From: Methylobacter sp015476545
GTDB taxonomy: Bacteria > Pseudomonadota > Gammaproteobacteria > Methylococcales > Methylomonadaceae
Assembly (NCBI RefSeq): GCF_052162025.1
Contig: NZ_CP197401.1
Span: 2,480,001 to 2,544,000, forward strand
Length of the DNA: 64,000 nt
Direction of reading: 5' to 3'
This document shows, piece by piece, positions 33,628 through 42,734 of this stretch. How positions within the stretch are numbered: the first letter of the stretch is position 1; each line of letters opens with the position of its first letter. The translations under genes and the position numbers were made by a program. Below the pieces are notes generated by a model. It had not been told where the DNA came from. It saw nothing but the letters and a program-made list of their open reading frames with translations, and made no database searches.

Positions 33628-34980
33628 ATGAACAGTATAACTATTGTTTTTTTGGTGATTAATACGGTTGCATTGTTAGCACTCCCAAAACGGTGGGCTG
33701 CCCTGCCCTTTCTGGTTGGAGCCTGCTACTTTCCCCTCGGGCAGGGGATTGAACTGGGGCCCTTCAATTTTCCCGCTCTGCGAGTACTGGTCATCATTGG
33801 GCTCGTCCGGGTGATTATACGCGGCGAACGCATAGCGGGGCGCTTGAACAGCCTTGACGCATTGATGCTGCTCTGGGCCGCCTGGGCGCTCATCAGCCCC
33901 GTCTTTCATAAGGATGTCATGGGCGTGCTGGTAAACCGGCTCGGCCTTGTTTACAACTCGTGCGGCATTTATTTTTTTCTTCGCGTTTTTTGCCAATCAT
34001 TGGACGATGTGGTTAAGCTAGTCCGCATCACAGCCATCCTATTGATTCCACTATCTGCCGAAATGCTTTATGAACACTTTAGAGGGCACAATCTGTTCTC
34101 GATGCTGAGCGAAGAAATTCCGGAAATGTCTTCAGTTCGCAATGGCAGGGTTCGCGCTCAAGGGCCGTTTGCGCATTCAATTCTGGCAGGAACGATTGGC
34201 GCCGTATGTCTGCCGTTAATGGCGGGCCTCTGGCAACAACACAGAAAAACCTCCCTGGCAGGAATTATGACATGTTGCCTGATAGTTTTTGCATCATCTT
34301 CCAGCGGACCGATTATGAGCGCATTTTTTAGTATTGGCGCTTTATTCATGTGGCATTGGCGAGACAAGATGCGGTTGCTCCGGTGGCTTTCAGTTTTGGC
34401 CTACATTGCGCTGGATCTGGTTATGAAAGCTCCTGCCTATTATCTTATAGCACGAATTGATTTGGCTGGTGGCAGTACGAGCTGGCACAGGGCTGTAGTG
34501 ATCGAAGCCGCCATAAACCATTTCTCGGAATGGTGGTTTGCGGGCACGGATGTCACTCGCCACTGGTTAGCTTATGGCGTTGAATGGAGCAAGGATCATA
34601 TTGACATCACGAATCACTATATATTGATGGGAGTTTATGGCGGACTGCCTTTAATGTTGCTGTTCATGGCCATCCTGGGCAAAGGATTTTCCTTCGTGGG
34701 GCAAGGCTTGCAGCAGGCGAACCACTTACCACAGGATAGTTCTCCATTTATGGTATGGGCTTTCGGAGCGTCCCTCTTCGCGCACGCCGCCACACTCACG
34801 TCGGTTTCATATTTTGACCAAACTTTTGTTTTTTTCTATATAACTCTTGCAATTATTAGCTCAAGAGCCACCAGGATGACGGAATCGCCTGTCAGTCAGA
34901 AGAGTGCCCGCATTCCCTCTCGCGCCCCGATAAGGCGCTCTTTTTCCTATAATAAACCAGTGAGTATGAGAAAAAGTTAG
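33628..34980 (+). CDS. O-antigen ligase/polymerase-like membrane protein (Wzy type)
   Basis: Inner-membrane protein of 450 aa with about 11-12 hydrophobic helices and a large periplasmic loop near residues 280-345, the layout of Wzy polymerases and WaaL ligases. Conserved-type features are RAQGPFAHSILAGT (near 180), the FASSSSGPIMSAF helix and HIDITNHYILMGVYGGLP before the late helices. SD GGAG. It is the only plus-strand gene in the EPS locus. In a cluster with Wzx and Wzz it is best read as the polymerase joining repeat units in the periplasm. Confidence 0.83.
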   Translation: MNSITIVFLVINTVALLALPKRWAALPFLVGACYFPLGQGIELGPFNFPALRVLVIIGLVRVIIRGERIAGRLNSLDALMLLWAAWALISPVFHKDVMGVLVNRLGLVYNSCGIYFFLRVFCQSLDDVVKLVRITAILLIPLSAEMLYEHFRGHNLFSMLSEEIPEMSSVRNGRVRAQGPFAHSILAGTIGAVCLPLMAGLWQQHRKTSLAGIMTCCLIVFASSSSGPIMSAFFSIGALFMWHWRDKMRLLRWLSVLAYIALDLVMKAPAYYLIARIDLAGGSTSWHRAVVIEAAINHFSEWWFAGTDVTRHWLAYGVEWSKDHIDITNHYILMGVYGGLPLMLLFMAILGKGFSFVGQGLQQANHLPQDSSPFMVWAFGASLFAHAATLTSVSYFDQTFVFFYITLAIISSRATRMTESPVSQKSARIPSRAPIRRSFSYNKPVSMRKS

Positions 34981-35004
34981 TAATGAAATTCTCCCGGCTT
35001 CGTC

Positions 35005-36429
35005 TCAGTTACTTCTCCGGTTGGCAGCAAACACAATGTTTCGAGTCACCGTTCCTTTGGGTAAGCTGGACACCAGCATGGACAAAGGACCCAATGAGAC
35101 AAACTCTTTATAGCTCACGTCCAGAGGATAAAGGTCGCTGGCTTTCAGCCATTCATTAACTATCGCCGAGCTTGTCAGATTCAGATTTGTCTCGTTAAAA
35201 CCGCCGGCCAGCCGAGCGAATTTCTGACCATACTTCTTGCTCTCCCCACGCAATAGCCCGGAAATTCGCCTGCTCAGGCTCAAATTCGGAACACTGCCCA
35301 CAAGAACACCGTTCTCATTCAGCAGCGTTTTCAACCTTGAAAGAACCGCTACAGGATGAGGTAGATGCTGGAGAATTTCCGGCAAGACAATTGCATCAAA
35401 TCTTCTCTCGGCAAGCATGCCAAAGGCCTGTTCGAAATCAGCCGGCGTGACAGTAACTCCCGTATTTTCTACCAGTTTGGCAATTACTGAATCAAGAGGT
35501 ATTGCTACTACGTTTTTGCCTTTTTCTTTCAGATGAGCTTCCATCTCACCCCACCCGCAACCCACCGTGAGAATATCCTGGGCGCCGGGTGGGATGAACT
35601 GCAAAAGATCGTGTCGGCATGATTCATAATAGCTCTTATCCCAATGTAAGGTATCCAGACGCTTCTCGGTAATGAATAACTTCTCGGCAGACCTTTTTTG
35701 CTCTAGGATTTCCAGCAAAGCCTCAGTCTGCACTTTGAATTTGTCCTCATGTAAGCCGCAAAGACCCAAGTACTTGTTGGGCAAATGATGCAATTCGAAG
35801 TCTTGCAGATGGGATAAACAGACGACTCTCGTGAATCCGCATTGAGTATAAGGATCAGTTGACGCACAGCACAGCAAGTCGTATCGGCCACAATGCGGCG
35901 GCACCAAAAATCCTCCTGATGCCAGAGCCTTGCGGAGTTGAGCCTGGGTCAAAATATAGCAGGCCGAATGCGCGTTCGAAAATTGAGCAAAAATGAAATC
36001 ACCGGATTTTCTCACCGAATTGGGAATCCAATGATAGGAACCATGGGCTTGCGGGTAGTTTTTCTTGCCATCGGGATACAATTCATACTGTATAAAGCCA
36101 GGCAAATAGTTATCTCCGAGCTCATCAGATGCCTTCAAAAAAGCGTGTATGTTGCGCTCTCTAATCAGCATATCGTCTTCGGTATATATAAAAAGATCAT
36201 ACTTGTCGACATTGTCCGCAAACAACTTTTTATGACCGAACGGGAGAGACCATGGCTCCTTTGACGGAAGCCCTACAAGAACTTTGACATCATTTCCATA
36301 ATCTTTCGGGGCCTCGGACAGGACAAAGATGTCCACGTCAAAAGGCATGGCGCGGTATTCCTGAATCAGGCGCTTTGCGTACTCAACGTTCTTCGTGCCG
36401 AAATTTGCAATAGATACCAATATCTTCAT
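35005..36429 (-). CDS. Two-domain protein: glycosyltransferase-like N-terminus, SAM methyltransferase C-terminus
   Basis: A 474-aa cytoplasmic protein. Residues about 1-255 resemble a GT-A glycosyltransferase with a DxD-like TEDDMLIRER (near 83) and an aromatic-rich end. After a short helical linker, residues about 270-470 form a class I methyltransferase: motif I ILTVGCGWGEMEAHL (near 287), FDAIVLPEILQHLPHP (near 345) and GVLVGSVPNLS. Such a fusion could extend and cap, or add and methylate, a sugar. SD AGGAG before ATG. The partial convergence with the Wzy gene leaves 24 bp between stops. Donor and acceptor are unknown. Confidence 0.75.
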   Translation of the reverse strand: MKILVSIANFGTKNVEYAKRLIQEYRAMPFDVDIFVLSEAPKDYGNDVKVLVGLPSKEPWSLPFGHKKLFADNVDKYDLFIYTEDDMLIRERNIHAFLKASDELGDNYLPGFIQYELYPDGKKNYPQAHGSYHWIPNSVRKSGDFIFAQFSNAHSACYILTQAQLRKALASGGFLVPPHCGRYDLLCCASTDPYTQCGFTRVVCLSHLQDFELHHLPNKYLGLCGLHEDKFKVQTEALLEILEQKRSAEKLFITEKRLDTLHWDKSYYESCRHDLLQFIPPGAQDILTVGCGWGEMEAHLKEKGKNVVAIPLDSVIAKLVENTGVTVTPADFEQAFGMLAERRFDAIVLPEILQHLPHPVAVLSRLKTLLNENGVLVGSVPNLSLSRRISGLLRGESKKYGQKFARLAGGFNETNLNLTSSAIVNEWLKASDLYPLDVSYKEFVSLGPLSMLVSSLPKGTVTRNIVFAANRRSN

Positions 36430-36518
36430 GTTTACTCCTGCTAAATTTAGTAATCGGCTTAACCTGAAACTTCTCTCGCCAGCTCTGCCGATATTACGGA
36501 AACGATTGGCCTATGGTG

Positions 36519-37448
36519 TCAGCTGTTTTGCCCTGACCGGAACATTGCACAAGACAATAAGGCTGTTTTCACCAGACGTTTCATATTGAGCGGCTCCAGG
36601 CTAAAAGCTGTCCAGGCCGCTCCCGCCGCTTCCTGAAAACGATCCTGATCGGCCAATCTGTTTGCCAGATGAGACCACTTGGCGGCCAGACGCTTGTTGG
36701 CAACAGCGTGCGCCTTCGGGTACGCCCCCGCTGTTCGAGCTTTGATATTGCCGAAGACCTTGATTAAACTGCGTATGGATTCTTCGCGCTCATGACCTAT
36801 CTGATTGATATGAAAGCGTCTTCTCAGCAAGGGTTCAGAGAAATAGCAAAATGGTATTTTCAAGGAAGCTCTGCTGAACCAGTCTTCATCCTCGCCATAA
36901 CACAGACTTTCATCAAAGAGTCCTATTTCCAGAAATGTGCTTTTCCTGCAAAGCAGCGTTCCCAGATGAAAGTATCGCCCTTCGGCCACGTCAAGGACAG
37001 GATCGATCACATCGCCAGACGCATCGCAGCGCGGCCACATCACATCTTCGCACTGATCCAGAAACTCTCGGTCTTCTTCACGATCGACAAACCATTCCAC
37101 ACCCTCAAAACACAAAACATTCTCGGTCCGTACCTTATCTATCTGAGTTTTGAGTTTTTCCGGCGCCCAGAGGTCATCACTATCCAGGAAGGCCAGCAGC
37201 TCACCGCGACTTTCCTGGATACCGCGGTTACGTGCGGCGCTGACACCTTGGTTGCCTTGATAGATATAACGGATATTTTCCCTATAAGGCATGAGGGCGT
37301 CGCGCGTTCCATCCGTCGATCCGTCATCGACTACGATAATTTCAAGATCATCGATATCCTGATCAAGAACGCTGCCCACCGCTTCGGTAATGAACAACCG
37401 GCGATTAAATGTCGGGATTATGACTGTAATAGACTTTACGGACTGCAT
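36519..37448 (-). CDS. Family 2 glycosyltransferase, paralog of the one at 21634
   Basis: GT-A enzyme of about 309 aa with ITVIIPTFNRRLFITEAVGS, VVDDGSTDGTRD, LAFLDSDDLWAPEKL and YGEDEDWFSRASL. The start at 37448 (MQSVKSIT) is supported by GGAGAG seven bases upstream; the frame to 37490 is the longer alternative. It is very similar along its whole length to the GT2 at 21634-22557, about 15 kb away and in the same orientation, so the two arose by duplication and have since diverged moderately. It probably acts in the same EPS pathway, maybe with shifted specificity. Confidence 0.88.
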   Translation of the reverse strand: MQSVKSITVIIPTFNRRLFITEAVGSVLDQDIDDLEIIVVDDGSTDGTRDALMPYRENIRYIYQGNQGVSAARNRGIQESRGELLAFLDSDDLWAPEKLKTQIDKVRTENVLCFEGVEWFVDREEDREFLDQCEDVMWPRCDASGDVIDPVLDVAEGRYFHLGTLLCRKSTFLEIGLFDESLCYGEDEDWFSRASLKIPFCYFSEPLLRRRFHINQIGHEREESIRSLIKVFGNIKARTAGAYPKAHAVANKRLAAKWSHLANRLADQDRFQEAAGAAWTAFSLEPLNMKRLVKTALLSCAMFRSGQNS

Positions 37449-37649
37449 GAATAGTCTCTCCGAACAGGGATAAAAAAATCTTTTTGTCAAACGCTTCAGT
37501 GCTCAGGATAAAGCCGGCAGCCAAGCTGCTTTGGAGCGTTGCCGTAGTCTGCTTTGTTTATGCACGTTTCTCTCTGTTTCTTACTCCGGACACTTCGCCG
37601 GCCCACCGCAAATCAAAACATGCAGATTCTTCCTGGAATTATCGTCCTG

Positions 37650-39590
37650 TTAACATGAAGCAGTGGACACATTAGTTATATCCGCCCTCTGGACTATGCT
37701 CCCTTGGCTACTGTTAATGAATTGCTGGTGTAATAACTCGAGCACGAGCAGACTGAAAACCTCTTGAGAATAACCGTCCGCCCGCTGGTTCATTTCGAGC
37801 AATTTCGTCAGCCCTTCCCTGCAAAAGTAACTTCTTAGATTACTGTTGGGATTTAAAACTGTTTCAAAAACTAATTCCTTCAATTCCGTTTTCAGCCATT
37901 TGTCATAAGGCACCGGGAAACCGCTTTTCTTTCGCTTGAGAATCGCATCAGGAACGGAATCCCTCAGGGCCTCTTTCAGGATACGTTTGGTCGTCAGTCC
38001 TTTAACCTTAAAATGTGGCGGCAGCGAAGCCGCAAATTCAAGTACCTGGAAATCAAGCAACGGCACCCTCAGTTCAACTGAGGTCGCCATGGTCATTTTA
38101 TCCGCCTTGACCAGCAGGTCATCCGGCAACCAGGATTTAGTATCGACATAGAGCATTTGATGAAGCAGCGGAAGACTGTCCGCTTGTTCAAAAAGACTTC
38201 GCGTAGGGCCATGGGATATCCCTGGCCCGAGCAGGTCTAAGAAATCTTTCTGGTAAAGGGATTTTTTTTGGCGATTGAACGGCGTGTCGGGCGTTGCCGT
38301 ACAACTGAAGTAGTACTGCGACAACGGAAGATCAATGATCCTGGCGTATTTTCTAATACGCTCCCACCCCAGATGCGCCAGCGCATCGACCCCGAAACTC
38401 AAGGGGCTTTTCGCGCCTCCCAGGACCGATTTCAGTCTTTCCAGCGCAAGCAGCTTTCTGTATTTGTTGTAACCGCCGAACGCCTCATCTCCTCCTTCGC
38501 CTGACAGCAAAACCTTGACCGACGACTCCCGAGCCAGCCGCGACACTAAATAAAGCGCGAAAGCTGGCGGCTCGCAGACCGGTTCCTCCATGTGCCAGAT
38601 ATATTTGGGAAGCAGGTCGCCAAACTCGCCTGCATTAATGGTTATCTCCTGATGTATGGCGCCGTAATGTTGGGCGGCAAGCCTGGCGTAAGGTCTCTCA
38701 TCAGGAAAAGCCTCGCCATCAAAGCCAACAGTGAACGTATGAAGCGGCTGGCCGCTCTGTTCGGTCGCATAGCGCAATACGCCGGTCGAATCCACGCCTC
38801 CGCTCAGCAGCACGCCGACTGGCACATCACTGATCATGTGATCTTTAACCGTGTTCATCAGCAGGTCCTGAAGAGATTTCGTCGCGTCCTCGAACCGCTC
38901 CCAATGCGCGGTGTTGAACTGCAAATTCCAGTACCGGCGCTTCCTGATCCGGCCTTTACTTACCGTCAGATAATGCCCGGGATCAAGCTTGTATATGTTC
39001 TCAAACAAAGTGTCATTTCCCGGCAGATAATAGTACGTTAAAAAGCGATCAATGCTACGCGCACTAATTCTTCTGGTGACTGAAGGATCCACGAGCAAGG
39101 ATTTAATTTCGGAAGCAAACAGGAGAGCCTTTCCGGTATCGGTATAGTAAAGCGGTTTAATGCCAACGCGGTCGCGGGCCAAGAGAAGCATCTGCTTACG
39201 TTCGTCCCAGATGGCGAAGGCAAACATACCCTGCAGACGTGACACACACTCCGCCCCTAATTCTTCATAAAGGTGGACGATGACCTCCGTGTCCGTGGCG
39301 GATTTGAAGATATGGCCTTGAGCTTTCAATTCCGATCTCAGTGAGAGATAGTTATAGATCTCGCCATTGAAAACGATCCAGACCGTACCGTCCTCATTAC
39401 ACATAGGTTGGGAACCGGTGTTCAGATCAATAATGGATAACCGCCGATGCCCCAGTCCAATAGGTCCTTTTACATGACGCCCTTCACCATCAGGCCCACG
39501 ATGCGCGATCACATCTGCCATCCTTTTAATGAGATCAGGATTAACTGATTGTCGACCGTCAAGAGAGAGTTTACCTACGATACCACACAT
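37650..39590 (-). CDS. asnB: AsnB-type glutamine amidotransferase, copy 1
   Basis: Asparagine synthetase B-type enzyme of 646 aa. The class II glutaminase domain begins MCGIVGKLS with Cys2 as nucleophile and has HRGPDGEG, HRRLSIIDL and NGEIYNY; the C-terminal synthetase domain (from about 230) has the ATP pyrophosphatase loop GVLLSGGVDSTGVLRYA and SGEGGDEAFGGYNKY. In surface-polysaccharide loci such enzymes amidate carboxyl groups of uronic acids rather than aspartate (as proposed for WbpS-type proteins), which fits the uronic-acid genes here. SD GGAG. A second copy lies 1 kb upstream. Confidence 0.88.
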   Translation of the reverse strand: MCGIVGKLSLDGRQSVNPDLIKRMADVIAHRGPDGEGRHVKGPIGLGHRRLSIIDLNTGSQPMCNEDGTVWIVFNGEIYNYLSLRSELKAQGHIFKSATDTEVIVHLYEELGAECVSRLQGMFAFAIWDERKQMLLLARDRVGIKPLYYTDTGKALLFASEIKSLLVDPSVTRRISARSIDRFLTYYYLPGNDTLFENIYKLDPGHYLTVSKGRIRKRRYWNLQFNTAHWERFEDATKSLQDLLMNTVKDHMISDVPVGVLLSGGVDSTGVLRYATEQSGQPLHTFTVGFDGEAFPDERPYARLAAQHYGAIHQEITINAGEFGDLLPKYIWHMEEPVCEPPAFALYLVSRLARESSVKVLLSGEGGDEAFGGYNKYRKLLALERLKSVLGGAKSPLSFGVDALAHLGWERIRKYARIIDLPLSQYYFSCTATPDTPFNRQKKSLYQKDFLDLLGPGISHGPTRSLFEQADSLPLLHQMLYVDTKSWLPDDLLVKADKMTMATSVELRVPLLDFQVLEFAASLPPHFKVKGLTTKRILKEALRDSVPDAILKRKKSGFPVPYDKWLKTELKELVFETVLNPNSNLRSYFCREGLTKLLEMNQRADGYSQEVFSLLVLELLHQQFINSSQGSIVQRADITNVSTASC

Positions 39591-39647
39591 ATAGTTATCT
39601 CCAGTCTGCGGATAGTTCTGGCAATGGTTGAAAATTAATGGCCGGTT

Positions 39648-40607
39648 TCATGACTGGTTCGATACTGCTGTCTTGAGCCCCAAGCTCCAAGCCAGGATAG
39701 TCCACCATTTTTTCAACGATGAATTCCATGATGGCTCGCTCTGCCTGAGACAGTGCAGAGGCAATAAAATCACCAGCACAAGCAGTCGCCCGATTGCCGA
39801 AACCGCAATAGAAGCCCGATAGGCTGAACCATAAATATTCCCTCGATTTTTTTTCATGTATCGCCAGAGAGATTCACGCGCCATAACAACCGAGAATTCA
39901 CTGGGGCCTTTCTCTGTGCTGCCTCCGCCGAAATGAATGACAGAGGCAGTGGGGATATAGTAATTTGAATAACCGATCTGCCTGATTTTGTAGCAGAGTT
40001 CCAAGTCTTCAGCGTACATGAAATAATCCTCACTGAAGAGACCCGCCTGCTCAAACACCGAACGCCTCAACATTAAACAAGCCCCGGAGATCATATCCAC
40101 CTTCGCCGGCTCATTCTTGGCTCCGAAAAGCGAATTCATACCCCAAAGCGATGACCTTGGGAATAAGAACCGCAGATATTCAGAACTCAACATTTGATTA
40201 AGTATCGTCGGAAACGCCTGGATACAACTGGTCTGGACGGACCTGTCCGCATTGAGCAGCTTGCAGCCGACTGCTCCGGCTTTTGGCAGCATTTGAACAG
40301 CGTCAAACAAAATATTGATAGCCGGACCGATGAGTTCGGTATCCGGATTCAAAAACAGGACATACCGGCCAGTTGACTCTCTGAAGGCCACATTATTCGC
40401 TTTGGCAAACCCCAGATTTAGATCGCTCTGTATAAATCGAACCTGCGGGTAGCACCGCTTGAGCATTTCGTCGGCACCATCGTAGGATGCACTATCAATA
40501 ACTACGATTTCAAAATCAATATTGCTTGTCCATGCGAAAACCGATGCTATGCACTTTTGCAGATAATCTTTGGAGTTCCAATTGACAATAATAATTGATA
40601 GATCCAT
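39648..40607 (-). CDS. Family 2 glycosyltransferase (rhamnosyltransferase-like)
   Basis: A 319-aa GT-A enzyme: LSIIIVNWNSKDYLQKCIAS at the N-terminus, NLGFAKANNVAFRESTGRY, LFLNPDTEL as DxD-type motif (near 90), SGACLMLRRSVFEQAG and FMYAEDLELCYKI (near 200). This matches the WcaE/rhamnosyltransferase branch. SD GAGAGGA. It is placed between the two amidotransferase genes with short gaps, so all are likely one transcript. Confidence 0.88.
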   Translation of the reverse strand: MDLSIIIVNWNSKDYLQKCIASVFAWTSNIDFEIVVIDSASYDGADEMLKRCYPQVRFIQSDLNLGFAKANNVAFRESTGRYVLFLNPDTELIGPAINILFDAVQMLPKAGAVGCKLLNADRSVQTSCIQAFPTILNQMLSSEYLRFLFPRSSLWGMNSLFGAKNEPAKVDMISGACLMLRRSVFEQAGLFSEDYFMYAEDLELCYKIRQIGYSNYYIPTASVIHFGGGSTEKGPSEFSVVMARESLWRYMKKNRGNIYGSAYRASIAVSAIGRLLVLVILLPLHCLRQSEPSWNSSLKKWWTILAWSLGLKTAVSNQS

Positions 40608-40634
40608 GTCATCCTCTCGTGTAGATATAGGTTG

Positions 40635-42509
40635 CTAGCCGATAAACTTCCGGTGCCACAATTCGAATGAAAGCAAGAGATAAATATGGCGGCGAAACTG
40701 GTCTTTACCTTCTCTATCATTGGCTAACATCTGACGAATGAACTTCTGGTCAAAGAATAAGGCCGAAGCCGAATCCGACCCCAGAAGATATTCCTCCAGG
40801 TAACTCCGCATCCCTGTGCGGAACCATTCTTCGATGGGATTTGCAAAGCCTTTTTTCTTACGGTATATCACATCCTTTGGCAGCCATTTCTGCAGAGCCT
40901 TTTTGTGAAGGTATTTTCCTGTAAAACCGTGCAGCTTTAAGTCTGGAGGCAGACTTTCAATAAACTCTACCAGCCGATAATCCAGAAAGGGAACGCGGAC
41001 TTCGAGCGAGTTCGCCATGGCGGTCTTATCCCCTACCATGAGAAGATCATCAGGCAGGTTTGCTCGCGTATCAACATAGAGCATCTGCGTAACAGGATCC
41101 AGATGGTTAACGTCTGATTGCAGGTGACGAATTGCCTCTTTGGATTGATATCCGTTAACGAAGACCTTCTCTTTCAGGGCTGTCTCGAAGAGCTGACGCT
41201 TCATATCCTCGCTAAAAAACGAGTAAACCTTGGTAAACCGGGTCAGCATATCGGGTTCTCCAAGAGACGTGACGCCTCTCTTTAACCGTTCGAAGCGCCC
41301 AGGCATTCGGGTGACAGCCCATGCGATCGAATCCGTAACAGGGAATGGCAGGCGGTTGTATAGGTTCGAAAGCTTAATACCGATATAACGATCGTAACCG
41401 GCCCAAGGCTCATCCGCTCCTTGTCCGGTCAAAGCGACTTTGACATGCGTGCCAGTCCCTTTTGCCAGAAAGTAAAAAGCGCTAGCAGCCTCATGCCCGA
41501 CAGGTTCTTCGATATCCCATAGGAAGCTGTTGTAATACTCGATGTAATCCTTAGCACCCACCATTTCGAAGTGGTGTTCGGCTCCGAACATATCGGCAAG
41601 CAATCGGGCATCCGCAACTTCATTAGTTTTTTCTCCTCCCTCAAAACCGAGCGTGAATGCCTGGATCCGTCCAGGAGAATACTTGTTCATGATGGCCAGA
41701 AGGACGCCTGAATCGATACCGGAACTGAGAAACAGCCCCAACGGCACATCACTGCGCAATTGCAGCCGCACGGCATCGTCGAGCAGTCCCTGATATTCTT
41801 CTATCAATTCCTGTTCATGCCATTTTTTTCTTATTTGAGGGATCCATTTCCAAAATCGCTCTGTTCTGGCAGAACTCATATTTACCAGCATCGAATGCCC
41901 GGCAGGCAGCTTAAAGATCTCCTTAAACAGAGTTTTCGGTGAAGGGACATATCGAAATGTAAATAGCTCGGCCAACGATTCAAGATCAACTTCGCGCGGG
42001 CAGCCGGAATGCTGCAATAATGCCTTGATCTCAGATGCAAACAGCAATTGGGTTCCTATCCAAACGTAATAGAGTGGTTTGATGCCCAGGTGATCTCTCG
42101 CCAGGAACATAGTTTTTTCGCGTATATTGACTACTGCGAAGGCAAACATTCCATTAAAACGATTAACACACTCAGTACCCCACTGTTCGTAGGCATGGAC
42201 AATAACCTCGGTATCGGAAAGTGTTCGGAACTGATGTCCTAAAGCTGACAATTCCTCTCTCAATTCGATATAGTTGTAAATTTCACCGTTGAAAACGACT
42301 TGTAGTGTTTCATCCTCATTCGGTATGGGCTGTGCGCCACCCTCCAAATCAATAATGCTGAGCCGGCGATGTCCCAATCCGATTCCGCCATTCACAAAAA
42401 AACCTTCGCCGTCCGGCCCTCGATGCTTGATAACAGCATTCATTCGCTCGAGAGTAAGCTGGTCAATGGAATTTCCCGACTGATCAAAGATACCACAAAT
42501 ACCGCACAT
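40635..42509 (-). CDS. asnB: AsnB-type glutamine amidotransferase, copy 2
   Basis: 624-aa paralog of copy 1, with Cys2 (MCGICGIFD), HRGPDGEG, HRRLSIIDL, NGEIYNY, the synthetase P-loop LGLFLSSGIDSGVLLAIM and TGQGADEPWAGYDRY. All catalytic motifs are intact. The two copies differ substantially (roughly family-level similarity), so this is not a recent duplication. Two distinct enzymes suggest two carboxyl positions to amidate, or one true asparagine synthetase recruited here. Confidence 0.88.
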   Translation of the reverse strand: MCGICGIFDQSGNSIDQLTLERMNAVIKHRGPDGEGFFVNGGIGLGHRRLSIIDLEGGAQPIPNEDETLQVVFNGEIYNYIELREELSALGHQFRTLSDTEVIVHAYEQWGTECVNRFNGMFAFAVVNIREKTMFLARDHLGIKPLYYVWIGTQLLFASEIKALLQHSGCPREVDLESLAELFTFRYVPSPKTLFKEIFKLPAGHSMLVNMSSARTERFWKWIPQIRKKWHEQELIEEYQGLLDDAVRLQLRSDVPLGLFLSSGIDSGVLLAIMNKYSPGRIQAFTLGFEGGEKTNEVADARLLADMFGAEHHFEMVGAKDYIEYYNSFLWDIEEPVGHEAASAFYFLAKGTGTHVKVALTGQGADEPWAGYDRYIGIKLSNLYNRLPFPVTDSIAWAVTRMPGRFERLKRGVTSLGEPDMLTRFTKVYSFFSEDMKRQLFETALKEKVFVNGYQSKEAIRHLQSDVNHLDPVTQMLYVDTRANLPDDLLMVGDKTAMANSLEVRVPFLDYRLVEFIESLPPDLKLHGFTGKYLHKKALQKWLPKDVIYRKKKGFANPIEEWFRTGMRSYLEEYLLGSDSASALFFDQKFIRQMLANDREGKDQFRRHIYLLLSFELWHRKFIG

Positions 42510-42734
42510 AACAGGCCTTGCCTCCGCATCAATTATAAGTAGATTTCTTTAAAGTATCAGCCAGTGCCAGCGCAAGGCATCATGCGAATACTCTTGATCT
42601 CTTTTGTTTTCCTTTGGAATATCTCCGTCTAATCATGCAAAAGCTCTGTCGAGTGACAGTTTTCCCGACTTTAGCTTTGTGGTGTAATGTCGATATGTAA
42701 GTCAGCTTGGCCACTGATGGCGGCTACAGCGTAA

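Noticed and set aside
36792..37454. 220-codon plus-strand frame
   Set aside because: Antisense to the GT2 gene, whose catalytic motifs are intact on the minus strand.
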